A stretch of DNA of 64,000 nt from Lonicera japonica (taxonomy: Eukaryota > Streptophyta > Magnoliopsida > Dipsacales > Caprifoliaceae): assembly GCA_021464415.1 (NCBI GenBank), contig CM038465.1:21297839-21361838 (forward strand), read 5' to 3'. The translations under genes were made by a program, and so were the position numbers. The notes under the pieces are model-generated. The model worked only from the letters and a program-made list of their open reading frames with translations. It did not search any database and had not been told where the DNA came from. Below, piece after piece: positions 1-11,914 of this stretch; the stretch's first letter is position 1, and each line of letters begins with the position of its first letter.

Positions 1-1196
1 GTAATATGGGATATCTTTTCCCACTCTGGGCGGGAACCCTCGGTGCATCTTTCTCTCAGAAGCTGAGAATCGTAAATTCTCAAACAACGTAAGTTGGTGA
101 GGCGTCTCATTGCTTCCACAGAGGGCATATACATCAGCTTCTTGCAATTGTGAAGCATCAGAAATTGAAGAGTGGAGAGGTTGCCCAGCCACTTGGGGAG
201 AGACTCTAGGCCCTCGAAAGAGTGTGACTCAAATATGTCAAGGCAGACAGGTTCTGAAGTTGCTCAGGTAGTGACTTGAGCTCCGACCACCCTGTCAACC
301 TTACATCATGTAGGCATTGGATGCGGTCATCAGGTGACAACGTTCGAATGTCAACATTCTCTTCTACTGCAATATCACTAGTAGAAGCGGAGGAGGGCCA
401 CCGGAAATAATCAAGCTCTTTTGTGTTTTCATATAGCTCCAATTTATGGAGATATCGGAAATGCGGAAAAAACACCCATAGCAGGGCAGTAGGTAATGGA
501 CAAATCCTCAAGAGTTGTGCCCAGTTCTTCCGGCAAACTTGTCAACCTTTCGCAATAGTGAATTTGGAGACTCTGTATAGACGTGCAGAGTTCTGGTACC
601 CTCGTCAACTTTTCACAGCTTCCAATATAAAGTTTCCGTAGAGAAGTATGGCACTGCATATCTGGAAATGCCATCATATTAGGGCAATCTTCAATGTCCA
701 ATTTCTCAATAAGTAGAAAGACTTGGGCCAAACTTGGTAACCCAATCAACATATCACATCCTGAAATAGAAATTTCCCTTAACAGACAGCAGAAGGGGTA
801 TATCTTTTAGATTTTTGCAGTTGTCTAAATATAACCTCTCAAAAGCCTCGAGGTTGTTTGGTAAATAACTCAGATTGAGGCATATATATATGGACAGGTC
901 AGAGATAACGGCTTGTAGATTGTTTGGCAAATATGAGAACCCATTACAAATTTACAATTCGAAATGCTCAACTTTCTTAGTGATGGAAAATGAAGTGGGA
1001 TAGTTATCAAACTTGAACATTTTTCAATCGCCAACTTTTCCAGGCAAGTAAATACACTCGATGAATCCGATTGCTGCACTGCTTCCAACCATTTTTCTAG
1101 CTTTAGCATTCTTTGAAGAGTGAGTTCTCTCAGCACTGGAAACATGGTAACTTCAGCTGCCCCACTGCTGCTAGTACTCACACCACCACCAGATGC
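1..1196 (-). pseudogene. CC-NBS-LRR resistance gene, 3' LRR end (fragment)
   Basis: Reading right to left, three pieces in different frames (about 1181-870, 752-444, 511-206) and a frame reaching the window edge carry leucine-rich repeats typical of RGA-type CNL immune receptors: repeated L-xx-L-x-I-x-x-C units such as LEKLAIEKCSSL, LRKLYIGSCEKL and LQIHYCERLTSLP, then LPKWLGNLSTLQFL near 130-200. The last residues before position 1 (RCTEGSRPEWEKISHI) match the usual end of this family, so the C-terminus is just present. Frameshifts near 235, 450-510 and 750-870 mean this is not one open frame. The NB-ARC and coiled-coil parts are absent to the right of 1196, where unrelated repeat DNA begins. 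Family identity is fairly secure; function is lost or at best partial. Confidence 0.75.
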
Positions 1197-1258
1197 ATGC
1201 TTCCCTAAAGTTTATGCAAAGTCTCACTAAACATATCCCACTTTATGCAAAGTCTTAC

Positions 1259-1527
1259 TTTAGTCCTTGATGTTTCAATTTCATCAATTTGACTCCTAGA
1301 GTTTCATTGTGGTTGACTGGTTGCAATGTCCCGCACCCCCCCCCCCCCCTCCAAAATTGGAATACCCGTCAAATCCTCTAATGGAAAAAGGCATGTGCCA
1401 CGAATGAGGCTATGTTCTGAGGGGTAAAAAGGGGAAAACAAATGTCAGGACCCTAAAGTCCTTCATTTCCTCCATTAAAGCATGATTACACCGAAAGTGA
1501 GATTTTGGGGAAACTTCAGGGACTAAA
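1259..1527. repeat. possible small Mutator-type non-autonomous element
   Basis: The left edge reads TTTAGTCCTTGATGTTTC and the right edge, on the other strand, TTTAGTCCCTGAAGTTTC, giving imperfect terminal inverted repeats around about 270 bp without a reading frame. No clean target duplication is seen. A run of 14 C lies at 1336-1349. Weak call from termini alone. Confidence 0.3.
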
Positions 1528-1617
1528 TTGTACTTCACTCACAATTGAATGATGCATAAAATAAACTCTGGCAGTAGAATTGGCGTTCAAAAGTTAATAT
1601 AAGCATAGTCCATACAT

Positions 1618-1639
1618 ATATATATATATATATATATAT
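1618..1639. repeat. (TA)n microsatellite
   Basis: A run of alternating TA just left of the copia-type LTR at 1696. Simple sequence, no further role visible. Confidence 0.8.
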
Positions 1640-1695
1640 CTTTCTAGGATATGCCCCTATCCTTCTTCTCATGGTAATGGTCCCATCTATGTAAT

Positions 1696-1885
1696 TGTTG
1701 AGATTTGTATATTCTATTTATAGCATGTGTATATTTAGGATATATTTAGAGAATCCTTAGAGAATCCTTATTAGAAGGAAACTCCTTAATATACTAGGTC
1801 TCTCTCTTGTATATGTATATTTTGTACCTTTCTACTCAATGATATAATATTCTCACATTCTCACATTCTCACATGGTATCAGAGG
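1696..1885 (+). mobile_element. short copia-type LTR with primer-binding site
   Basis: The segment 1696-1873 starts TGTTGAGA and ends TCTCACA (TG...CA), holds a TATA-like stretch, and is followed directly by TGGTATCAGAGG at 1874-1885, the primer-binding site complementary to initiator tRNA-Met used by plant Ty1-copia elements. The LTR is only 178 bp. It reads on the plus strand, yet the copia protease fragment beyond it reads on the minus strand, so the element has been rearranged. No partner LTR was seen in the window. Confidence 0.7.
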
Positions 1886-1989
1886 TAGTATAGACCACGG
1901 TACTCATGTCCTACTCCAATTAACTTCCCAGTACTCTGCTCCTGCACAAGAACCGAATTAGCAACAAAGGTAACAGAATAAGGCAAGGT

Positions 1990-2478
1990 TTAGGTTAATT
2001 TGCTAACTGAAATCAAATTGAAAGGACATCCAGACACAAAAAGAACATAATTTAAAGACAAGGTATGCAAGGGTTTGGCCTGTCCAATGCCTTTAACTTT
2101 TGTTTGAGAGCCATCGGCTAAGATAATAGTAGACAATGAATCAGAATAAATAATAGAAGAGAACAAATTCTTGTTACCAGACATATGGTTAGAAGCACCA
2201 GAATCAAGAACCCAAGATCCAAGAGATGATGATTGAGAGATACAGGCAATAGGGTTACCAGTTTGATTTACATAAGTATTGGAGATGGACCGCTTGTTCT
2301 CTTGGAATTGCAGGAACTCGGCATATTTAGTGGCAGATACCGAAAGCGTAAGGATTGATTCTTCGCTTGAAGTACCCATTAGGGTATTCAAAGCACAACT
2401 AAATAACGATAGCTCACAGTTCCGATACCCTCTACCAGCAGCAGAGCCACATTGAAAGAGGGGGGAAATTGCGCACAA
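1990..2478 (-). pseudogene. Ty1-copia gag-protease fragment
   Basis: A 162-codon minus-strand frame. The middle has the aspartic protease signature WVLDSGASNHMSG (active site D-S-G), followed by LADGSQTKVKGIG and the pre-integrase-side motif FNLISVSKLT, the normal order at the gag-protease border of Ty1-copia polyproteins. It ends there, so integrase, RT and RNase H are missing. The N-terminal 30 or so residues look unrelated. It points toward the plus-strand LTR and primer site at 1696-1885, so it is inverted relative to that terminus. A decayed fragment, not a host protease. Confidence 0.8.
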
Positions 2479-2728
2479 CCCCCCTCCCCAACGACTAAAT
2501 TTTTTAAAAATTGCATTTTTACATATAATTATTTTTTAAAATTACACGTGTTCATATAATAGTTATGTTTGCCCCCTTTTTATTTAAAAAATTTACTAAG
2601 AGTATTAATCTTGCCCTACTGGTAGTAAATTTTCTTCTTTAATTGATAAAAATAATTAATCTTGCCCTGCCCTCTACCATTGACTAACCACGGCCACATA
2701 ATTTGGTACTTTCCCTCTAGACTTGAGT

Positions 2729-2905
2729 TGTAGCTGAATGTTTTTTTTTTTTTTTAAAAATTAAGGGAGGTCTAAGACTCTCCCTTAATCCTACAAATAA
2801 AGAAAACCCTTCCCTCCCACCCCATGAGTCGAACCCTTGACCTCAAGGCAAGGGTGAAGGTTGCCTACCACTAGGCTAACCCCTCTCCTCATGTAGCTGA
2901 ATGTT
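2729..2905 (-). mobile_element. tRNA-derived SINE with target-site duplication
   Basis: On the minus strand the element opens near 2891, has a pol III A box (TTAGCCTAGTGGTAGGC, complement of 2863-2879) and B box (GGGTTCGACTC, complement of 2826-2836), and ends in an A tail seen as T's at 2743-2755. Both sides carry TGTAGCTGAATGTT (2729-2742 and 2892-2905), a 14-bp target duplication. Body about 150 bp. A second copy of the same family lies at 15042 on the other strand. Confidence 0.88.
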
Positions 2906-3127
2906 CAATGCATTTACAAAATGGTTTCTAGGAATAGATTTATTTGAAATTGGGACCTACCACTGCTTTTTGGATTATTTTTTCAAAATTTTCAAGCTGA
3001 ACCCCTTTTTTCTGACTTCAAAGATGATCTGTACAATTATTTTTTTGTGTTTGGGGCAATCAATAATTGCTTTATGTTTCTAACCCATACTTTTTGCTTG
3101 TTTAGCTTTTAGGACAGCAATAACATG

Positions 3128-3602
3128 TTTATGCTTTTAGTCCCTATTTTTTTAAAAGGCGAGGACACGTGTCTACGTGCTTTTTGCCGGAAGAGAGTGT
3201 TAAACCTCCCTAATCTTATACAATATACAAGATATGATCAAAAGGAAATAATCAGTAGAAAATCTTCAATCTTGCCTTAATAGATGCCTAGAATCAATAA
3301 ATCAGAGATGTGCACAGAATTAACATATACACTAATATATCTGCAGCTGGCAGTACTCTAATAATGCAGCTGGCAATACACCAAATCTACAGCTGGCAAT
3401 ATAAGATTAGGGAGGTTTAAATGCAGCTGGCAATACACACTATTCACAGAACAAGAGGGACTTATTTATGCCTTGCCTTTATATTCAAGGAGTCCTTGCT
3501 AGAGGAATGAGTTATTATTGTAATTTTGACCATTTTTCTGCATAAGAAGTTCAGACGTGTCAACGCGTTATTCAATGTAAAAAATAGGGACCAAAAACAT
3601 AA
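3128..3602. repeat. non-autonomous DNA element with inverted ends
   Basis: The left end reads TTATGCTTTTAGTCCCTATT and the right end, inverted, TTATGTTTTTGGTCCCTATT; similarity continues inward to GACACGT. Inside is a perfect 21-bp inverted pair (3200-3220 and 3400-3420, TTAAACCTCCCTAATC...) and four copies of a CAGCTGGCA motif at 3340-3440. No reading frame. No obvious target duplication, so the superfamily is uncertain (Mutator-like ends are the best guess). Confidence 0.5.
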
Positions 3603-5114
3603 GAGGGACCTAATTCACATTGCCTCAAAAGAAAAGAAAGGAGAGATGAAATGCACAACTCACTAGGGAATGCATGAGATATAAATGGGGCAATCTTTTC
3701 TTGAATGTTTAAAAATAATAAGGTTAATTCATATAAAGGAAATAAATGAGCTTCGATGTAGAAATCCTACCCTAGAGTACCAAGTATATTAGTTCCCAAC
3801 TCGATGTATGTTAATGCGTGCTTAAATTACAACGCGGAAATCAACTTAAGGTGTTCAAATATAAAATTTATGTAAAAAAGAAAGCGTTGACCGACCAAAA
3901 CAGAATAGAGAACCCTCACTCCTTAGCAAAGGCACTACATGTTGCGAATGGGCGGAGTTCTACTTGAATGCTGTCATAGACAATTGACAAATTAATAAGG
4001 AGTCATTGAATCACTTCTATAATTTCTATATTTTCGAAGAGAATTGGTAAAAAAAGAAACTAGAACCATATTGCTGATGTTGGGTTCTAAATTTGGACAA
4101 ATGATGAGGGTCTCAAACTCTCATAGAATTTGTACTGATCATCAAGTACAATTAAGTTTTAAATCCACCGTGAAGCACACATTTCTTTTAATCGGGTTAT
4201 AATTGAAAGTAATCACCGTATTTGTTCTACCCACCATTCTTCATTTTTTGGATTCCAACAAAAGTTGAGTACCTGAAATGGAAGACAATACGTTGGGAGT
4301 AACTAAACTCTGATCCACAAGTACTCTAGATTACGTAGTCATGAATAACAATCAGGATGAAAACTTATATTCCTGTGTCACTAAAATATCAATGCAAATG
4401 ATTATAAAAACATCTTTCAGGCCACATGGAGGAGCTCTGATTTTGAAGACAAGAAAATAATATAGTTCTACGCTTCCCCTATGCTATATTGCTGGACTTG
4501 TTAGAAAACATCAGAGCTTGACTTTGACTTTTAAGTAACAATTCAACATTGTACATACAAATTAAAGGAGTGAAAGGAGAAACTACTATCAACATAGACA
4601 GAAATTACTCTTTTTTTTTTTCTCCAGATTTTTTTCTTGTGTTTTCACTTCGCTAAAAATCACCCGTGTACGTAGTCTATCTAAAAACTTTCTACTATAA
4701 GCACTGCAGGAGAACCAATGAAAGAGAAAACCTTTCGGCAAGATTAATAACGTTACTATATAAAAGGAGGTAAATTACTGGTTAGAACAAGCTAACGGGC
4801 TTCAGTAAGGTTTCAGGGGTCCCAAAGACCCACCCCTATACAAAAGATATAACCGAAGAGATCGATCCTATTAGCTCTAAAGAGCCAAAAGAAGCTATCA
4901 AATGTCTGATTTGTTTGAGGGACTAAGGAGCCTATCATGATTTCATTTTATTTTCACAAAAAAAGGCAAAATAGTAAGGAGTGGGGTTTGCTTTATGGAG
5001 TTGCACGTTCCATTGTACAAAAAACACAACAATTGCCAATTGAGGTAAATTCACATTGAAAAATGAGCTCCTCTGGGAACTGTTAAGCTCTTCGGTGGGC
5101 TTTCATTACTTAAC
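3603..5114. other. intergenic, no gene recognised
   Basis: AT-rich DNA with no supported reading frame on either strand. It directly abuts the target duplication of the young copia element, and the same host DNA resumes at 13238. Confidence 0.6.
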
Positions 5115-5119
5115 ACTTC

Positions 5120-6437
5120 TGAAAGAGATATGTCCTAGGACTATTCATAGATTATGATTTGTACTTGGATATTTTATGCTTATTGTTATTTATAAAGTTT
5201 ATTTATTATACTTTATATTCTCTTGTAAATAATATATATTAATACTAGTTCATCAAGTACGTGACTTGATTGTGGGATGCTAGTAATATTATAATAATAT
5301 TATTTAGATGTCCCTAATCATATGTCAATAACCTAGGATCACATTGATATAATGATTAGAGTATGGGTCAGTTGATGATTATGTTCCACAAGTCATGGAT
5401 ATGGAAATATCAAGCTGAACATACTGATACTTGTTAGGGAACAAGGTATTGGACTAACCCGCTTTGGGGACACTGCGAGGAGTGTTACATAATGTCATCA
5501 GTGATGTTCCCCATTTATGATATCGTATTATCCTTAGACCTGAGATCGCCATGGTTACCAACATAGGGATTAGTATGTCAGGCATTATCAAACGTTACTC
5601 TTGATCGAGTAATTATAAAGATAATGACCGAGCATACTATGAACTATGTAGAGGTATATGGTTGATCAAGATGGGATTTGTCACTCTCGTATATTGAGAG
5701 AGATATCGTTGGGCCCCTTGATAAGTGTAATTAATATTCGCATGGCCATGCACAAATGAGATGTCATTTGTTTTAGATTAATTATACTTAGAGATCAAGA
5801 AATAAAGATTGAACTATACAAGAATGACACTTGCCTAGTCTTGTGTTCAATCTAGATATCGATTGACAAAAGGAGTTAATATTTGGAATATCTATTTAAG
5901 GTTGTGTCGTTTTTGACCTTTATACCCTTTGGATAATAGTAATGTTTTACTAGAGACCGCTTACTATTCGTATAATAAAATGGGCTTTTATTTATACTGC
6001 CAAAGAGTGTAAAACCTACAGGGTCGCACACCAAAACGAGTTGGATCAAAACGAATTAAAACGGGCCAAGTTGGACTTGGGCCCAGTTCGTTTGTTGCTT
6101 AGGGTTCTCACTAGGGTTCTCTTATAAAAGGGAACCTTTATTCATCTTGGCCGTTAAGGAAACTCAGAGAGGCCAGAGAGAGAACCCTAGAAGGCGCTAG
6201 TACACCAAGCAAGGATCTCATCCCGTTCGTGTGTGCATACCGTAGAGGCGTCGTAATTTCTACGCTAAGGACGACAACAACAGAAGGATTCGATCCATCC
6301 GGTTCGTTTTTAGTAATATCAAATCACACATAAGGTATGTCTTCTGTCGATTTTATTGAACAGCATAAATTCTAGGGTTTAAGATTAGTGCGTAAATTAG
6401 TGTATGCGATGCATGATTACTGCCCTAATTACCTACA
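5120..6437 (+). repeat. 5' LTR of young copia element
   Basis: Starts TGAAAGAGATATG, ends CCTACA. Contains a TATA-like TTATAAAAG at about 6122, the likely promoter, about 315 bp before the LTR end. Same length as the 3' LTR. Confidence 0.95.
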
Positions 6438-6438
6438 G

Positions 6439-6450
6439 TGGTATCAGAGG
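6439..6450 (+). promoter_or_regulatory. primer-binding site (initiator tRNA-Met type)
   Basis: TGGTATCAGAGG one base after the LTR end; the standard minus-strand primer site of plant Ty1-copia elements. Confidence 0.92.
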
Positions 6451-7935
6451 GAGGTTATTTACTGTTCTTTATTTTCGATCATGATTTTAGTCGTTTAATA
6501 ACTTGAAGGTCTGTTCTCGTTTAAATTTCGATTAATATCATATTCGGATTTTTAGTATCATGCTAGGTTTTGATAATATCGATTAATGGGTTAATGTTTT
6601 CTATAGCATGTTTTCTGTTTTCGTTATAAGTTTGCATATACGATATAATCTGATTAATAGAGATCTGATATGTTGAAAACGTGATTACTGTATGACTGTT
6701 ATCGACATGTTCATGATTCTGTTAAGTCATTTTTGATTAGGGTTCATCTTTATGCTGTCATGATTTTATTCCGCAATTATCATGTTTAGCGTTTTCAGAA
6801 TCGTTCTGTTAGGGTTTACGCAATCTGGTAGACTTGATGAGATCACGGCTATCGAGTTTTTTCATGTTAATTTGATTAATGAGATAGGGCAGATTAATGT
6901 GATTAGTCTAGACGAATCTGTCTAATAAGATCAGACACGTTTCTGGAGAAAATAATTTGAAATCGTTCAAATTTTTCACGGTGGCAGAAGTATGATTCTC
7001 TTGCAGGTCATACACCGGGGTGTCCACCCCCCGGACCCCGGTTGGGGCGCTGCCCCAAACCCCGCGGGGGCGTTGCCCCTCGACCCCTAATTGTTTATTT
7101 AATAATTGATTAAATTTATTTTCGCATTTATGTGTGTATGCAATATGTTGTGTTATGTGATAATACTAACTTGCAGGATTTTAATTTTAGTGATATAGTA
7201 TGGCCAAACTAAATACGGCCTGCGTGTCGTTTTGTGTTTTGCAATGTAATTTTATATTACTAGTCTCTTGTATTAGGCTGTACAATTTTTGTATATTACC
7301 TCGCATAGAAGATGGAGGATCCCTCATCACAAGAGAAGGTAGCCAAGAACTTTGGAGTGTCCAAAGCTACAAAGGATGGAGAGCATAGTTAATTAGTAGC
7401 CTTATCTCTCTGGCCATACTATATCACATATTTATTGGTTGATGCATGTTTATATATTCTGTTGTATTATTGTGAGATTGCATATTTATGTCCCTAGAAC
7501 AAAAGAAATTATTTGTGCCTTTCCAACACTGATAACTATTAATTTTATGATTATTATAGAAAACGCCTGCCAAAGCGGGGTTATCTTAAATCATCATAAA
7601 TTAATAGAATGGAAGTCGGACATCCATAAGTCAGAAAAGTGTTGGTTTGATTTCACAAGGCCGTCAAAACGGTTTTGGGCCTTGAGGCAAAGTGTTGAGA
7701 AGCCGAAACATAAGATGTAAAACTCAACAAACCAAGAGTTGCATAGAATGTAATTAACAAATGTTGCTTACCTAATTAACAATGTTTAAGTGAAAAGCCA
7801 AAGCTTTCTTAATACCTTGAGTAATACGGATCTTGGACCAACTATGTCCTAATGGGACAATTGCGTGTAAGACATAGTAGGAAATTTTATAATAAGCATT
7901 TTAAATGTTTGCATATGTTATTTTTCTGTAGATAG
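6451..7935 (+). other. long untranslated leader of copia element
   Basis: About 1.5 kb between primer site and gag without a conserved reading frame; the small frames at 7200 and 7439 look incidental. It holds a GC-rich hairpin cluster at 7014-7079 in otherwise AT-rich DNA, and a splice-acceptor-like TTTTTCTGTAG at 7921-7931 just before the gag ATG. Some plant copia elements splice their leader to make gag mRNA; whether this one does is not shown. Confidence 0.7.
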
Positions 7936-10900
7936 ATGACGAACAATAACACAACCGCTTTTTCGTTGCGATCTGTCCTTGAGAAGGAAAAACTAAACAC
8001 AACCAATTTCCTAGACTGGTTCAGGAATCTGAGAATTGTTCTCAAACAGGAAAGGAAAGATTATGTCCTCGAAAATGCTATTCCTGAAGAACCGGCAGCT
8101 AATGCTCCTCGTGCACAGAAAGATGCACATCAGAAGCATCTAAATGATGATTTAGATGTTTCATGTCTCATGCTTGCTAGCATGAATGCTGATCTGCAGA
8201 AGCAGTTTGAAAATATGAATGCATTCGACATGGTTAAGGAACTAAAGAGTTTGTTTCAGGAACAAGCTCGAGTCGAACGCTTCGAGACTACTAAGTCTTT
8301 GTTTTCATGTAAGCTTACCGAGGGAGGCTCAGTCAGTCCTCATGTACTCAAAATGATTGGGTACATTGATCACCTAGAAAGGTTGGGGACAACCATTAGC
8401 CAAGAGTTGGCCACTAATGTCATTCTCCAGTCGCTGCCTGAGTCATATGATGGATTCATTATGAATTTCAATATGCACAGCCTGGAAAGGACATTAACTG
8501 AGCTGCATGGGATGCTGAAAACAGCTGAGCAGAACATTGTCAAGAAAGTTAAGAATAATGTTCTGATGGTTCAAAAGGGAAAGGGTTTCAAGAAAGGTGG
8601 AAACGGTAAAGGAAAGTCCAATGCCAAAGGCAAAGGTAAAGCTCCAGTTAAGAACTGGAAGAACAAGAAACAAGATTCTGAGCCCAAGCCTAATCCACAA
8701 GCTGAAATGATATGTTTTCACTGCAATGAAAAGGGTCATTGGAAGAGAAATTGAAAGAAATACCTTGACGACAAAAAGAAGGGACTAGCCCCTTCGTCTT
8801 CAGGTACTTACGTTATAGAAGTAAATGTTACTTCAGCTTCTTCTACTCCTTGGGTATTAGATACTGGTAGTGCATCTCACATTTGTGCAAATGTACAGGG
8901 ACTCAAAAGGAGTAGGAAGCTGGCTAAAGGAGAAGTGGACCTACGCGTTGGAAATCGAGCAAAAGTTGCCGCTCTAGCTGTAGGAACATTTGAGATTCCT
9001 TTGCCCTCAGGATTGATTTTAGAATTAAATAATTGTTACTATGTGCCTGCTTTTAGCAGAAACATTATTTCTATTTCTTTGTTAGACGAAGAAGGTTTTG
9101 AATTCAATTTTAAGGACAAACGTTGTTCATTTTCTTTGAATAATATGCAATATGGTATTGGACAATTATTGGATGGTCTTTATATTCTAAATCTTGAAAT
9201 ACCTGTTTATAACGTAAATAATAAAAGAATCAAGTCTGATGATTCGAATCCTACTTATTTATGGCATTGTCGTTTAGGCCATATGAATGAGAAACGCATG
9301 TTGAAGCTCCATAAAGATGGTCTTCTAAATTCATTTGATTTCCAATCTTTTGAACGATGTGATCTTGTTTGTTGGGAAAGATGACTAAAAGCCCTTTCAA
9401 TGGTAACAATGATAGGGCAAGTGATCTTTTGGCCCTCATTCATACTGATGTATGTGGACCACTAAACACAACTGCCAGAGGAGGATATCAGTACTTCATC
9501 ACATTTACTGATGATTTCAGTAGATATGGTTATGTTTACTTGATAAAACATAAATCGGAATCTTTTGAAAAGTTCAAGGAATTTCAAAATGAGGTACAAA
9601 ATCAACTTGGCAAGACTATTAAAGCTCTTCGATCAGATCGAGGAGGAGAATACTTAAGCCAAGAATTCATTGATCATCTTAAGAGTTGTGGAATTGTTTC
9701 ACAACTTACTCCACCAGGAACACCACAATGGAATGGTGTATCTGAAAGGAGAAACCGAACACTGTTAGACATGGTTCGATCAATGATGAGTCAGACATCT
9801 CTTCCAATATCATTTTGGGGATATGTTCTTGAAACCGCAGCGTTCACACTAAACAGATCTCCATCTAAGGCTGTAGAAAAGACACCTTACGAGTTATGGA
9901 CTGGAAAAGTTCCAAGTCTGTCTTTTCTGAAGATTTGGGGTTGTGACGTTTTCGTCAGACGACTAATCACAACTAAATTAGAACCCAAATCTGACAAATG
10001 CTTCTTCGTAGGATATCCTAAGGAGACAAAAGGATATTATTTTTATAATCCAACCGAGCACAAAGTGTTTGTAGCTCGGAATGGAGTTTTCTTAGAAAGA
10101 GAATTTCTTTCCAAAGAAAACAGTGGGAGCACAATACATCTAGAAGAAATTCGAGATGATAGTAATCTTAATGAAGAGCCTCAACAAAGTATGCAAATAG
10201 TTGCAGAAACTCCTGAAGAAGTTACAGTCTTACGAAGGTCAAGTAGGCCACGTCGCGAACCTGAGAGATTATCACTTTTCGTCTCAGATGAGCAAGACCT
10301 AGTGTTGTTAGACAACAATGAGCCCTCGACTTTCAAAGAAGCAATGGAGAGCTCTAGTTCCGAGAAATGGCTAGAAGCCATGCAATCCGAAATGAAATCC
10401 ATGGATGACAATCAAGTATGGGACTTGATTGACATGCCAAATGGCTGTAGAGCCATAGGTTGCAAATGGGTTTTCAAAATTAAGATTGATAAAGATGGCA
10501 AGATCAATGTCTATAAAGCTCGATTAGTTGCAAAAGGATATCGACAAATCCATGGTATTGACTATGATGAATCCTTTTCGCCAGTTGCCATGTTTAAATC
10601 AATCCGGATCCTTTTAAGCATTGCCGTATATTATGACTATGAAATATGGCAAATGGATGTCAAAACTGCTTTCCTTAATGGATACCTTGAAGAGGATGTG
10701 TACATGACACAACCTGAAGGTTTTGTTGATCCAATAAATGCTAACAAGGTATGCAAGCTTAAGAGATCCATATATGGTCTTAAGCAAGCATCTCGAAGCT
10801 GGAATCTTCGTTTCGATGAAACTATCAAAGAGTTTGATTTCAGAAAGAACGAAGAGGAACCTTGTGTATACAAGAAAACTAGTGGGAGCGCGATAGTCTT

Positions 10901-11900
10901 TCTGGTATTGTATGTAGATGACATACTACTCATTGGGAATGATATTCCTATGCTTGAGTCTGTAAAGACTTGGCTGGGAAAATGTTTCTCAATGAAAGAT
11001 TTGGGCGAGGCAGCCTACATATTAGGGATCAAGATCTATAGAGATAGATCACGAAAACTAATAGGACTGAGTCAAAGTAATTACATTGACAAAGTTTTAC
11101 GTAGGTTCAACATGCAAGACTCTAAAAGAGGGTTCTTGCCAATGACACATGGCACAACACTAAGCAAGACTCAGTGTCCTCAGACACAAGATGAGCGAGA
11201 TCGCATGAGTAGAATCCCATATGCTTCGGCTATAGGTTCTATCATGTACGCTATGTTGTGTACTCGTCCCGATGTAGCATGCGCATTGAGCGTGACTAGC
11301 AGATACCAGTCAGATCCAGGTGAGAGTCACTGGACCGCTGTCAAGAATATCCTCAAGTACTTAAGAAGAACTAGGGATATATTCTTGATTTATGGTGGGG
11401 AAGAAGAGTTGGTTGTGAATGGGTACACGGATTCTGGTTTTCAATCAGATAAGGATGATTTCAGATCACAATCCGGTTTTGTGTTTTGTCTCAATGGTGG
11501 AGCTGTGAGTTGGAAGAGTTCTAAGCAAGCCACAGTTGTTGATTCTACAACATAGGCTGAATATGTTGCTGCTTCAGAAGCAGCAAAGGAAGCAGTATGG
11601 ATAAAGAAGTTTATCACTGAACTTGGTGTCATTCCTAGTAGCACCAATCCAGTGGATTTGTATTGTGACAACAATGGAGCTATTGCTCAGGCTAAAGAGC
11701 CAAGGTCGCACCAAAAATCCAAACATATTCAAAGAAGTTATCACCTCATTCGTGAGTTCATCAGTAATGGTGATGTGAAGATATGCAAGGTTCCCACAGA
11801 CGAGAATGTAGCTGATCATTTGACTAAGCCACTTTCTCAAACTAAACATGATCGTCATTTTAGTACACTAGGCATTCGTTTTATGAATGAATGGTCCTAG
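7936..11900 (+). pseudogene. copia gag-pol polyprotein, three breaks
   Basis: ATG at 7936 opens gag: an N-terminal UBN2-type domain (FLDWFRNLRIVLKQ at residues ~27-40), a basic stretch, and a zinc knuckle CFHCNEKGH at about 8713. The last knuckle cysteine codon is a TGA stop (8752-8754). The same frame then gives protease (WVLDTGSASHI, ~8848) and the pre-integrase HH-CC motif (LWHCRLGHM, ~9258). A one-base loss near 9362 shifts the frame; integrase continues with HTDVCGP, SDRGGEY and NGVSERRNR (D-D-E), RT with QMDVKTAFLNG and YVDDIL, then RNase H. A TAG at 11553-11555 replaces the glutamate codon just before AEY in RNase H; the frame is open beyond it to the normal stop at 11898-11900. Full length but not translatable as one protein. 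Confidence 0.93.
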
Positions 11901-11914
11901 TACAAGTGGCAGAC

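Noticed and set aside
3340..3440. Four spaced CAGCTGGCA repeats resembling a repeat-spacer array
   Set aside because: Too few and too short for a CRISPR array, irregular spacing, and plant nuclear context.
7200..7720. Small frames in the copia leader as an extra gene
   Set aside because: No conserved motif and positions fit an untranslated leader; kept as leader.
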